NCBI RefSeq assembly: GCF_000375545.1
Contig: NZ_AQXF01000001.1
Location: 925,241-989,240, forward strand
Direction of reading: 5' to 3'
DNA length: 64,000 bases
Source: Kordiimonas gwangyangensis DSM 19435 = JCM 12864
GTDB lineage: Bacteria; Pseudomonadota; Alphaproteobacteria; Sphingomonadales; Kordiimonadaceae
This document shows, one piece after another, positions 18,301-25,863 of this stretch. Under the pieces are notes generated by a model, which made no database searches, had not been told where the DNA came from, and was given only the letters and a program-made list of their open reading frames with translations. Position 1 is the stretch's first letter. Each line of letters begins with the position of its first letter. A program made the position numbers and the translations under genes.

Positions 18301-20198
18301 AGTTCACCGTCATTGGTGTTGGTGACATGTCGGGCGACGTATTCGGGAACGGTATGCTGCTCTCGAAAACCATCCGCATGAAGGCTGCCTTCAACCATAT
18401 GCACATCTTCATCGACCCTAACCCGGGTGACACCAAAGCCGCTTGGAAAGAGCGCAAACGTCTTTTTGATATGCCGCGCTCCTCATGGGAAGATTATGAC
18501 AAGAAGCTGATCTCGAAGGGCGGCGGCATCTTCGCGCGTTCGTCGAAGTCCATCCCGCTCACGCCTGAGATCAAGGAATGGCTAAAGGTCGAAGCCGACG
18601 CCATGACACCGACAGACCTCATCCACCTTATCATGAAGGCGGAAGCGGACCTGTTGTGGTTCGGTGGTATCGGGACCTATGTGCGTGCCACGACCGAGAC
18701 TAATGCCCAAGTGGGTGACCGCGCGAACGATGGCCTCCGGGTTACCGCGCCTGAACTGAAGGTCAAAGTCATCGGCGAAGGTGGCAACCTTGGTATGACC
18801 CAGAAGGCACGGATTGAGTTTGCCCGCCGTGGCGGTCGCCTCAACACTGACTTTATCGACAACTCGGCCGGTGTGGACTGCTCGGACAAGGAAGTGAACA
18901 TCAAGATCCTTCTGACCCGTGCGATCCAGAACAAGAACCTTAAAGCCGAGGACCGGGACAAGCTCCTTGAATCCATGACCGACGAGGTCTCGGACATCGT
19001 GCTGTCGGACAACTATTTGCAGACGCAGGCAATCTCGCTTGCGGAAGCCAATGCCATCCGCAACCGCGAATATCACCTCGGCCTCATGCGCACGCTGGAG
19101 CGTGACGGCAATCTGAACCGCGATATCGAGAACCTGCCGTCAGACGAGGGTTTTGCGGAACTTGCCGCCAACGAGCTTGGCCTCACCCGCCCTGAGATCG
19201 CGATCCTCATGGCTTATGCCAAAATGTCGCTTCTCGATATTCTGGTCAAAAGCAAGCTCATCGAAGACCCGGTCCTCAGGCCTGAGCTTGAGTGGGGCTT
19301 CCCGAGCGAGCTCCGTAAGAAGTTCGGTGAAGACCTTTCAGAGCACCGCCTGAAACGCGAAATCATCGCCACTGTTCTCGCGAACGAAGTGGTAAACTGG
19401 GCCGGCCTGACCTTCGTTTACGAGGTGAAGGAAGAAACCGGCCTTGGCGTTGAAGATATCGTTGCGGCCTTCGTGATCGTGCGCGAGGTTTACGGCCTGC
19501 AGGGCCAATGGGAAGCCATCAACGAGCTTGATTACAAGGTCCCGGCGACCGTGCAGTACGACATGCACCAGTCTGTCTCGGATTCGATGAAACAGCAGGT
19601 GATGTGGGTGCTTCGCAACCTGCCGCGTCCGTTCAACGTCAGCGCGCTGGTGGAGCGTTTCTCCGACCCGGTCAAAAAGCTCTTTGGTATCAAGCAGGAA
19701 ATCCTGTCCGAGCCTGCGCAGGATGTGTTTGTCAGCCGCCGCGACGCGCTCAAGAAAGCCGGTGTGGGGCATGACCTCGCAACCTTTGTTGCTGCGTTTG
19801 AGGTTCTGGCGTCCGGCCCCGATATCATCGAGGTGGCGGAGAAAGCCGGTAAGCGCGTGGACTATGTGGCTGCGGTGCATTTCGCGCTCGGTGACCGGCT
19901 TGGTTTCGACTGGCTCCGCCAGCGGGCTGACCGTATCCAGCCGGAAAACCACTGGGACGTGCTTTCCGTGCGGTCCGAGCTTGAAGACCTTGCCGACCAG
20001 CAGCGCGCGCTCGTGGAGCGTGTCTGCCTTGAAGCGGGTGAAAAGTCGGCCAAGCAGGCAACGAAGGACTGGGCTGCCAGCCAGGCAACCCAGATCATCC
20101 GCGCCGAACGGTTGATTGAGGACCTCGCGTCCTCAGGCGGCCTCACGGTCGCAAAGCTCAGCTTCGCAACCCGCCACTTGCGCTCGATCCTGCGCTAA
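15384..20198 (+). CDS. gdhB: NAD-specific glutamate dehydrogenase, large (GDH-180) type
   Basis: Protein of about 1604 aa, the very large L-GDH class that deaminates glutamate to 2-oxoglutarate with NAD+. The N-terminal third carries ACT-like regulatory segments; the catalytic core lies about residues 700-1200, with 'RGGPVARGGLRWSDR' , 'KGGFFPKQLPG' and 'GVGDMSGDVFGNGML' (nucleotide-binding region). The C-terminal helical region completes the fold. The GTG at 15384 has AAGGGA eight bases upstream and is preferred to the TTG at 15366. A strong terminator follows. In relatives it serves amino-acid catabolism. Confidence 0.96.
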   Translation: MTNDEQYKQIMAEIGRRAVETMSGEEWEAFDKFLTQFYEQAPDDLMAFEPEALFAIARNMWQMAEKRPTGKPQIKMMNPRGGKSGWSTKHTVLQIVNDDMPFLVDSTTGCLAVSLHCRIHMMHHPILKTWRDDKGNRVKEGEGTEVTESYMFIEIDAQSDKAVLKEIEDTLATTLADVRAAVSDWKAMLAKIDETVASLTVNPPPIEQEEVDETIRLLRWLGADHFTFLGFREYRFEGDPAKFDFNRVDGSGLGILRDPERNVLRDKEGLTPMSPEIRHFLSSPDPLIITKANVKSMVHRQSHMDYIGVKIFNDEGVAVGERRFVGLFTSLSYRKFATDVPIIRGKVANIMKRSKFAKRSYAAKSLAHIMETFPRDELFQVDEDWLFETALGILQLTERPRPRAFVRPDQFERFVSAMVYVPRENYHSGLRQAVADILCKSYNGEVSVYYANLTDEALARWHFIIRTFPGDVRKPDVEDINKAIAEAAQGWVDRLHAELISHHGEEKGSRLNHLYKGRFSVTYRETFTPAQAAYDVDKLEDVAGEDDVRVDFYRHRDDGDNHYRLKIYHGTQLIALTNCMPILENMGFRVLSEHSYSVAGKVTSYIHDFSLDRPEGSPFALERLKPIVEELFIRVWAGTVENDGFNEMVLTAAMDWREIQLLRAYGKYLRQLGMGYTPDYIADSVVANTQIAAQLVALFKAQFDPAYEAANRDNMAENIVTDIRSLMDGVSSLDHDRILRAYRNVMRATLRTNFYQPGVLEGVDERALAFKIRSRQVDEMPLPKPFAEIWVYSPRVEGVHLRGGPVARGGLRWSDRREDFRTEVLGLVKAQQVKNAVIVPQGAKGGFFPKQLPGMGDREAYMAEGIAAYRSFISSLLSVTDNLKGNKVVPPKNVVRRDGDDPYLVVAADKGTATFSDIANGISVDHGFWLGDAFASGGSNGYDHKKMGITAKGGWVSVQRHFREMGIDVQKDEFTVIGVGDMSGDVFGNGMLLSKTIRMKAAFNHMHIFIDPNPGDTKAAWKERKRLFDMPRSSWEDYDKKLISKGGGIFARSSKSIPLTPEIKEWLKVEADAMTPTDLIHLIMKAEADLLWFGGIGTYVRATTETNAQVGDRANDGLRVTAPELKVKVIGEGGNLGMTQKARIEFARRGGRLNTDFIDNSAGVDCSDKEVNIKILLTRAIQNKNLKAEDRDKLLESMTDEVSDIVLSDNYLQTQAISLAEANAIRNREYHLGLMRTLERDGNLNRDIENLPSDEGFAELAANELGLTRPEIAILMAYAKMSLLDILVKSKLIEDPVLRPELEWGFPSELRKKFGEDLSEHRLKREIIATVLANEVVNWAGLTFVYEVKEETGLGVEDIVAAFVIVREVYGLQGQWEAINELDYKVPATVQYDMHQSVSDSMKQQVMWVLRNLPRPFNVSALVERFSDPVKKLFGIKQEILSEPAQDVFVSRRDALKKAGVGHDLATFVAAFEVLASGPDIIEVAEKAGKRVDYVAAVHFALGDRLGFDWLRQRADRIQPENHWDVLSVRSELEDLADQQRALVERVCLEAGEKSAKQATKDWAASQATQIIRAERLIEDLASSGGLTVAKLSFATRHLRSILR

Positions 20199-20223
20199 GC
20201 AGAAGCAACACAGCAGAAATAGG

Positions 20224-20254
20224 AAGAGGCCGCGTTTGCGGCCTCTTTGCTTTT
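20224..20254 (+). terminator. Intrinsic terminator of the GDH gene
   Basis: Perfect 10-bp stem AAGAGGCCGC/GCGGCCTCTT with a four-base loop (20224-20247), followed by TGCTTTTC. Confidence 0.75.
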
Positions 20255-20265
20255 CTGATTGGGAA

Positions 20266-20342
20266 CCCCGGGCTCTCAAGTAGGACTTAGGGGGAGGAGA
20301 AAGCCCGGGGCAAGAAGCTCAAAAAGGGGTTTGAAGAGCTTC
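20266..20342 (-). other. Two stem-loops between GDH and pirin genes; candidate small RNA with anti-Shine-Dalgarno loop
   Basis: Read on the minus strand, the first hairpin has arms GAAGCTC/GAGCTTC (20314-20320 and 20336-20342) with a 15-base loop. The second has perfect 9-bp arms CCCCGGGCT/AGCCCGGGG (20266-20274 and 20302-20310) with a 27-base loop that contains CTCCTCCCCC, complementary to Shine-Dalgarno sequences. They lie in the 3' region of the pirin transcript. Alphaproteobacterial 'cuckoo' RNAs show a CCUCCUCCC loop in similar settings. Only the inverted repeats are certain. Confidence 0.4.
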
Positions 20343-20374
20343 AGAAGGAAACGCACTTTATCAGCGCGGAACTG

Positions 20375-21211
20375 TTACGTAGCGCTCAGGAAGCGTCCTT
20401 TGTTCCAGTCGTCGATTGTCGCAATAATTTCTTCGCGGGTGTTCATCACAAACGGGCCGTAGCGGGCCACAGGTTCGTTGTTGGGTCGGCCTGCCACCAG
20501 AAGGAAGCGGGTTCCGGCCTTGCCGCGCACCTTAACGAAGTCACCGTCCGACAGGATCGCAAGCGTGCGGGTCGGCACTGACTGGTCGTCCACAACAAAA
20601 CCGCCCTTGATGCCGTATAGGAACGCGGTATGGCCGCTTTCCACTGGTAGGGTCACTTCATCGTCGCCCGTCAGGGTTACGTCCGCGAAGAAGGGCTTGG
20701 CCGCGATTTCTTTCACCGCACCCTCATGGCCCAACAGTTCACCCGCTACCAGTTGCGCCTCATAGCCTTCCCCTTTCACGGTCGGGATGATGTCCTTCGA
20801 GACATCCTGATAGCGCGGCGCGATCATCTTTTTGGCGGCTGGCAGGTTCACCCAAAGCTGGAAGCCGCGGGCATCCTCACCCGATGCCACCGGCATTTCC
20901 GAGTGGATGATGCCACGACCTGCGGTCATCCACTGCGCATCGCCGGGGCCGATGATGCCGTGGTTACCGACCCGGTCACCATGTTCCATGCGGCCCGTCA
21001 GCATATAGGTCACGGTCTCGAACCCCCGGTGCGGGTGTTCGGGAAAGCCGGCGCCCTTGGCTTCCTTGGGCAGCTCCATCTCATCCAGCAGCAGGAAGGG
21101 GTCAAGCACCGACAGGTCGGGCCGCCCGATCGTGCGGTGGACGGTAACACCCTGACCTTCCGGCGTGGCAACCGCCTGATAGAGGTGAGCAATTTTGCGT
21201 GCTGTTGTCAT
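20375..21211 (-). CDS. Pirin-family protein
   Basis: Protein of about 278 aa, a bicupin. The metal-binding N-terminal cupin is visible in 'PEHPHRGFETVTYML' and 'HSEMP' (His and Glu ligands near residues 57, 59, 101 and 103). Bacterial pirins act as quercetinases or as redox-linked regulators. ATG 21211 has GGAGG at five bases; the ATG three bases before is too close. It follows the glutathionyl-hydroquinone reductase gene by 11 bases, and the pair suits quinone or flavonoid detoxification. Confidence 0.92.
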   Translation of the reverse strand: MTTARKIAHLYQAVATPEGQGVTVHRTIGRPDLSVLDPFLLLDEMELPKEAKGAGFPEHPHRGFETVTYMLTGRMEHGDRVGNHGIIGPGDAQWMTAGRGIIHSEMPVASGEDARGFQLWVNLPAAKKMIAPRYQDVSKDIIPTVKGEGYEAQLVAGELLGHEGAVKEIAAKPFFADVTLTGDDEVTLPVESGHTAFLYGIKGGFVVDDQSVPTRTLAILSDGDFVKVRGKAGTRFLLVAGRPNNEPVARYGPFVMNTREEIIATIDDWNKGRFLSAT

Positions 21212-21222
21212 CATGGCCTCCT

Positions 21223-22194
21223 TCAAAGCCAGTCGCGCCCATGAGGGGCGTCGAGGTCAAGTACAGGCCCCGTCGGGATCACGCCCGTGGGGTTGATGGT
21301 CTTATGACTCGCATAATAGTGGGTCTTGATATGGGTCATATCGACCGTCCCGGCCACGCCGTCCATCTGGTAAATCTCGCGCATATAGGCGCTCAGTTCC
21401 GGGTAATCCGCGATGCGGCGCACGTTGCATTTGAAGTGGCCCACATAGACCGGGTCAAAACGAATGAGTGTGGTAAAGAGGCGGATATCCGCTTCCGTGA
21501 GCTGCTCACCCATCAGGTAGCGGTTCTCGGCCAGCCGTTCTTCAAGCCAGTCAAGGCTTTCAAACAGCGGCTGAACAGCCTCTTCATAGGCTTCCTGCGT
21601 AGTTGCGAAACCGGCCTTGTAGACACCGTTATTCACAGTGTCATAGATGCGCTCGTTCACCGCATCGATCTCTTGGCGCAGGGCTTCCGGGTAATAGTCA
21701 CCGTCCTTCGCGCCAATGTCGTCGAAAGCTTCCGTGAACATGCGGATAATCTCGGCGCTTTCATTGGACACGATGGTGTTTGTCTTTTTATCCCACAGCA
21801 CAGGTACGGTCACCCGGCCGGTATAGTCCGCGAGTGCCTTGGTATAAATCTCATGCAAATAAGTGGCACCAAACAGTGGGTCGCCGGTGCTGCCGTCCTT
21901 CTTGTCGAACGTCCAGCCATGCTCCAGCATCTGCATGCCGACAACGGACACGTCGATCATATCTTCAAGCCCTTTGAGCTTGCGCATGATGAGCGTGCGG
22001 TGCGCCCACGGGCAGGCGAGGGAGACATAAAGATGGTAGCGACCAGCCTCAGCCTTGAACCCGGCGTCGCCGGAAGGGCCAGCGCTGCCGTCCTTGGTGA
22101 CCCAGTGGCGGAACACGCTGTCCTGGCGTTTGAAACGCCCGTCCTTGGTCTCATACCATTTGTCGTGCCATTTGCCGTCTACGAGCAAACCCAT
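21223..22194 (-). CDS. yqjG: Glutathionyl-hydroquinone reductase (YqjG/Xi-class GST)
   Basis: Protein of 323 aa. The Xi-class motif 'SLACPWAHRT' (catalytic Cys near residue 60) is followed by 'IDVSVVGMQM', and the C-terminal GST helical domain contains 'YLMGEQLTEADIRLF'. The enzyme reduces glutathionyl-hydroquinones to hydroquinones. It is cotranscribed with the pirin gene and lies downstream of a LysR regulator gene on the same strand, which may control it. Confidence 0.93.
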   Translation of the reverse strand: MGLLVDGKWHDKWYETKDGRFKRQDSVFRHWVTKDGSAGPSGDAGFKAEAGRYHLYVSLACPWAHRTLIMRKLKGLEDMIDVSVVGMQMLEHGWTFDKKDGSTGDPLFGATYLHEIYTKALADYTGRVTVPVLWDKKTNTIVSNESAEIIRMFTEAFDDIGAKDGDYYPEALRQEIDAVNERIYDTVNNGVYKAGFATTQEAYEEAVQPLFESLDWLEERLAENRYLMGEQLTEADIRLFTTLIRFDPVYVGHFKCNVRRIADYPELSAYMREIYQMDGVAGTVDMTHIKTHYYASHKTINPTGVIPTGPVLDLDAPHGRDWL

Positions 22195-22336
22195 GATTTG
22201 CCTCCTTTTTTCTTAAATCCTGTTGCTGTCTTGGGACTAAGGTAGGCGATCGGGATGGCGGATTGTAGGCACAGCCTTGGCAAGCCTGTGTTGCGTCAGA
22301 TCGAACACGGGCCAGATGTGTGACGGCAGGTCGGGG

Positions 22337-23260
22337 TTATTCCGGGCAGCCGCCTGGCTCGGCGCAGGCGTCGTTTTGCCGGCTGCACCAGTCGGCCAGA
22401 TGCTCAATCAGCGCCCGCACCTTGCGCGGCAGCAGGCGCTTTTCGGGGTAGAGCGCATAAAGCGTCATCTTCGGGGTGCCAAAGTCGTCGAGCAGGCTGA
22501 CAAGCTTGCCGCTTTCGAGCGCGCCGTGGACAAAAAAGCGCGGGAGCGTGCAGACGCCGATACCGCGCAGCGCTGCTTCCATCTGCATCTGGCCGGAATT
22601 ACAGCTCAGCCGCCCGCGCACACGGATCGACTCGCCATTCGCGCCGTCGCCAAAGCGCCACTGTTTGGCCGCTTCAACGTTTGAATAGAAAACACAGTCG
22701 TGGTTGCGGAGGTCCTCAGGGCTTTCGGGCGTGCCGTTTTTCGCCAGATATTCGGGGCTCGCGACAATATGGCTGGTCATGTCGGCCAGCTTGCGGGCGA
22801 CGAGGCTGGTGTCATCGAGTTCCCGCGCGATACGGATGCCAAGGTCATAGCCGCCGCCAAGGATATCTACCCGCTCGTCGGTCAGGTTCATCTCGAAACT
22901 CAGGTCCGGGTTCGCCTTCATGAATTCCATCAAGGGTTCACCGAGGAAAAGGTCAGCAAAACTACGCGGCGCGGTGATGCGGAGTGTGCCCACAAGCGCC
23001 TGCTCAGTACATTTCACCGCCTGCGCCGCGTCCTCAAGGTCATCAAGGATACGTTGCCCGCGTTCATAAAACAGGGTGCCTTCATCGGTGGGTGCCACGC
23101 CTTTGGTGGTGCGCGCGAGTAGGCGCACGCCAAGCTCGTCCTCAAGCGACTGGATGCGGCGCGAGGCAACGGACTTGGTGATATGCATGGCTTTGGCGGC
23201 CGCCGTGAGGTTGCCGGTTTCAACCGCGCGGCAGAAGGTGCGGATGGCTTGAAGGTCCAT
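22337..23260 (-). CDS. LysR-family transcriptional regulator
   Basis: Protein of 307 aa. The winged HTH is at residues 1-60 ('FCRAVETGNLTAAAKAMHITKSVASRRIQSLEDELG'-type), followed by a periplasmic-binding-like effector domain. It is on the same strand as yqjG and pirin, 142 bases upstream, so it probably regulates them or is cotranscribed. The array of 11-bp repeats begins 97 bp upstream of its start codon. Confidence 0.92.
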   Translation of the reverse strand: MDLQAIRTFCRAVETGNLTAAAKAMHITKSVASRRIQSLEDELGVRLLARTTKGVAPTDEGTLFYERGQRILDDLEDAAQAVKCTEQALVGTLRITAPRSFADLFLGEPLMEFMKANPDLSFEMNLTDERVDILGGGYDLGIRIARELDDTSLVARKLADMTSHIVASPEYLAKNGTPESPEDLRNHDCVFYSNVEAAKQWRFGDGANGESIRVRGRLSCNSGQMQMEAALRGIGVCTLPRFFVHGALESGKLVSLLDDFGTPKMTLYALYPEKRLLPRKVRALIEHLADWCSRQNDACAEPGGCPE

Positions 23261-23356
23261 GGTGTATCACACTCCTCACGGGTTGAAGGGACGGGATACA
23301 ATCCTTATATCGTGTTCGCAAATACGCAACAGAAAACGGCTTTTGGGCCGCACGTG

Positions 23357-23444
23357 TGTGCAAAACCTGTGCGGCAAATACGCAGAATGTGTGCGGAAAC
23401 TGTGCGGGATATGTGCAAAAGCTGCGCAACGTTTGTGCGCAGCT
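23357..23444. repeat. Eight direct repeats with exact 11-bp period, consensus TGTGCGGAAAC
   Basis: Units begin at 23357, 23368, 23379, 23390, 23401, 23412, 23423 and 23434. TGTGC is exact in six units; the other two read TACGC and TGCGC. The five or so conserved bases are followed by two often G-rich and then mostly A-rich positions. The array fills the gap between the XRE-TM gene (stop at 23466) and the LysR gene (start at 23260). An 11-bp direct repeat of conserved block plus A-rich spacer is the layout of PHO-box-like sites for OmpR/PhoB-type winged helices; the sequence itself is not a PHO box. Confidence 0.8.
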
Positions 23445-23465
23445 TTCACGGGTTTTAGGGGTGTC

Positions 23466-24149
23466 TTAGCGCCAGCGACGGCTGATGTAGAAACAGGCCA
23501 ATCCCCCCATCAGGAACATGGCACCGAAGCTATAGTGCCAACTGATCGCGACCGGTGCGTGCTGCTTCTCGGTGTCATAGAGGGTGAATTTGCGGAAGCC
23601 GCCTTCAACCTGCTCGATATAGCTTGGGCCTTTGTTCTGGTCCAAAGTCTCATACTTATAGTCCAGCCGGTCACCAAGTTTACCGCCCGAGGCATCCGGG
23701 CCACCAACGGCGAGAAACTCAAAGAGCATGGGCGATTCGTCAGGTTTGATCACCCCTTCCGAGCGGTAGAGATAATGGAAATGCCCCTCCGCCGGGATGG
23801 AGGCGGCAAGGCCAAACATGCCGCCGCCCAGCATGATCATGACAAGGCCCGCCACAAGCCAGGCCCGCATGAACCGGGCTTCCGATTGCCCGCGCTTCAG
23901 CACCATCGCGCGAACGGCGCTGATTTCACGCAGTTTATCAAGTTCGGCCGCAAAGACGGTGCGGCTCATGTCCTCAAAGTCGATGTCGTAGGTTTTCACC
24001 AGCCGGGAGAAGATATCTTCCGACGGGTAGGATTTCCCGGTCTCGAGTTTCGAGAGATAGGACTGTTCGATCTGGGCCCTCGCTGCGGCCTCGGGCTGGG
24101 TCCAGCCGTGTTTTTCACGCTTTTCGCGCAAGTAGTCACCAAACTTCAT
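23466..24149 (-). CDS. XRE-type HTH protein with two membrane segments
   Basis: Protein of 227 aa. Residues 3-58 are a Cro/CI-type HTH ('LREKREKHGWTQPEAAARAQIEQSYLSKLETGKS'-like). Hydrophobic segments lie at about 96-117 and 203-222, enclosing an approximately 85-residue region that would be outside the membrane. It could be a membrane-anchored one-component regulator that senses an envelope signal. The start has AAAGGAG upstream. No known family name can be given; the extracytoplasmic part is not recognised. Confidence 0.82.
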   Translation of the reverse strand: MKFGDYLREKREKHGWTQPEAAARAQIEQSYLSKLETGKSYPSEDIFSRLVKTYDIDFEDMSRTVFAAELDKLREISAVRAMVLKRGQSEARFMRAWLVAGLVMIMLGGGMFGLAASIPAEGHFHYLYRSEGVIKPDESPMLFEFLAVGGPDASGGKLGDRLDYKYETLDQNKGPSYIEQVEGGFRKFTLYDTEKQHAPVAISWHYSFGAMFLMGGLACFYISRRWR

Positions 24150-24271
24150 GTTGGTCTCCTTTGCCGCCCTTTGCGGGCGTTAGGTCATTGAAAACACGGC
24201 ACAGTCTTTTGAAGTCACCTCGGGAATGCCAGATGAATATAGCGGAATAAACCGACTTTTCGGGAATATTG

Positions 24272-25195
24272 TCAGCTTTTTTTCGGCTGCGGCGTGCGGC
24301 GACCTTCTTCCACCAGCCATTCCGTGAAGACGCGGAGCGCTGCTTTGGGCTCGATGCCGCCCGCCCAGGCAATATGGTAGGGCACTTTGCGCTCAAGGAA
24401 GCCGAAGGGTGCGGCCAGAAGGCCGGTGGCAATATCGTCCGCCACATAGGCATAGGGCGCGATGGCGGCACCAAGGCCTGCGCGCGCGGCTTCAATGGTG
24501 AGGAACAGATGGTCGAACGCGGCCTCGTCGGGTGCGTCAGCGGGCGGCACACCCGCATCCTCATACCAGTCGCGCCAGATGGTGCTGTCCCGCCGCAGCC
24601 GCAGATGCCGAATGTTCGCGAGTGGTGGGCCTGCAGGCGAGATCCGGGCGGCCAGCGCTGGCGCCATCACCGGCCCGCTATGCAGTTCCATAAAACCGCG
24701 CTGGCGCAGGCGGCCGTCGGTCGGCCAGTGGCCCACACCAATGATGGCGTCCGGCTGGGTGGTGGCAGCGTGGGTCGAAAGCGCTGTATGCACCACAACG
24801 CGGATATCGCGGTGGGCGGCCTCAAACGACGGCAGGCGCGCCAGCAGCCAGCAAAAGTGGAAGGAGGGGGAGCAGGCAATCACCAGCTCGTTCTGCCTGA
24901 CCTCGGCCTTGAGCGTGGTGGTTGCCATTGCCATCTGGTCAAAGGCCCCGGCGATGGACGCGGCGAAATCATCTGCACCAGGGCTCAAGGTCAACTTGCC
25001 GCCGCTACGGTCAAAAAGTGCGAAGCCCAGTTCTTCCTCGAGCTGCTTGACCTGACGGCTGACGGCACCCGGCGTGACGCCCAGCGCATCCGCCGCGCGG
25101 CTGACTGAGCCAGAGCGTACCAGCGCATCAAAGGCCTTGAGGGCTGTGAGGTTCGGGAGTGCCTTCAGGCGCGATACGCTATCCATAGTGAACAT
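24272..25195 (-). CDS. LysR-family transcriptional regulator (GcvA-like)
   Basis: Protein of 307 aa (304 if it starts at the ATG at 25186). It begins 'LPNLTALKAFDALVRSGSVSRAADALGVTPGAVSRQVKQLEEELG'-like, the GcvA/AmpR type of LysR HTH, followed by an effector-binding domain. It is divergent from the YecM-like/SDR operon across about 120 bp, the usual arrangement for a LysR protein and its target. No good ribosome site distinguishes the two starts. Confidence 0.9.
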   Translation of the reverse strand: MFTMDSVSRLKALPNLTALKAFDALVRSGSVSRAADALGVTPGAVSRQVKQLEEELGFALFDRSGGKLTLSPGADDFAASIAGAFDQMAMATTTLKAEVRQNELVIACSPSFHFCWLLARLPSFEAAHRDIRVVVHTALSTHAATTQPDAIIGVGHWPTDGRLRQRGFMELHSGPVMAPALAARISPAGPPLANIRHLRLRRDSTIWRDWYEDAGVPPADAPDEAAFDHLFLTIEAARAGLGAAIAPYAYVADDIATGLLAAPFGFLERKVPYHIAWAGGIEPKAALRVFTEWLVEEGRRTPQPKKS

Positions 25196-25314
25196 CCGTG
25201 TTTGAGTTTTTCTCAAACAGTTTTGCAAATTCACATACTTTTCCAAGCTTTTTATTTGCGTATGGTTGCCAAAAAAGCAAACCAGCAAGCCAAAAAGAAA
25301 GAAGCGAGGACCCA

Positions 25315-25863
25315 ATGCACGACAGGATGGAACAGATCATCGGTGACTATCGCGGCTTTTTTGCCGCCCAGCTTGAAGACCTGTGGGATGCGGGATTTGG
25401 TATTTCGCCCATGCCGGTCAGCCATCTGGCCTACCGTACAGCGACATGGGAAGAATATCTGAAGACCCGCACTGCCCTTGAAGCACTGGCTGTTGCCAAT
25501 GTGGAGAATGTCTGGCGTGGTCGTCCCATCTCCAAAATCCTGTTGAAGGAACCGCTGAAGCTTGATGCCGATCATGAAACGTCACTGATTGAGCTGATCC
25601 CGCCAGTGCACCTGTTCGACTATCCCATGGGCCTTGAACATGTGGGTTTTGTTGTTGGCAAAGGCTTTGCCGATTTCTGCGATATTCACAAACATCTGTT
25701 TAGTTACGCGCAGGATATGGGGCCGCATTGCCAGCCACATCTGGTGGTGTTTCGGAGCGGTTACACCGTGAAATTTTACGAACGCAGCCTGCATGATGTG
25801 GTGGTGCGTGAAGGCCGGACATTTGACGGCTTCTATCATGCGCCGTGGCAAGAAGCGGTATGA
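25315..25863 (+). CDS. YecM-like VOC-superfamily protein
   Basis: Protein of 182 aa resembling E. coli YecM: 'VSHLAYRTATWEEYLKTRTALE' near residue 35, 'GRPISKILLKEPLKL' in the middle and a C-terminal 'SGYTVKFYERSLHDVV' strand. The fold belongs to the isomerase/dioxygenase VOC group; no reaction is known. AGCGAGGA lies just before the ATG. Its stop overlaps the SDR start (ATGA), so the two form an operon opposite a LysR gene. Confidence 0.75.
   Translation: MHDRMEQIIGDYRGFFAAQLEDLWDAGFGISPMPVSHLAYRTATWEEYLKTRTALEALAVANVENVWRGRPISKILLKEPLKLDADHETSLIELIPPVHLFDYPMGLEHVGFVVGKGFADFCDIHKHLFSYAQDMGPHCQPHLVVFRSGYTVKFYERSLHDVVVREGRTFDGFYHAPWQEAV

Noticed and set aside
23357..23444. Possible CRISPR array
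   Set aside because: Units of 11 bp without spacers of 25-40 bp and no cas genes; this is a short direct-repeat array.
23259..24191. Open frames across the 11-bp array and antisense to the XRE-TM gene
   Set aside because: An 11-bp repeat shifts frame at each unit, so it encodes no repeated peptide; the frame is open by composition only.
24228..24267. Two further GGGAAT sequences near the XRE-TM and LysR genes
   Set aside because: Neither has CGTC 17 bases downstream, so they do not match the ECF promoter element.
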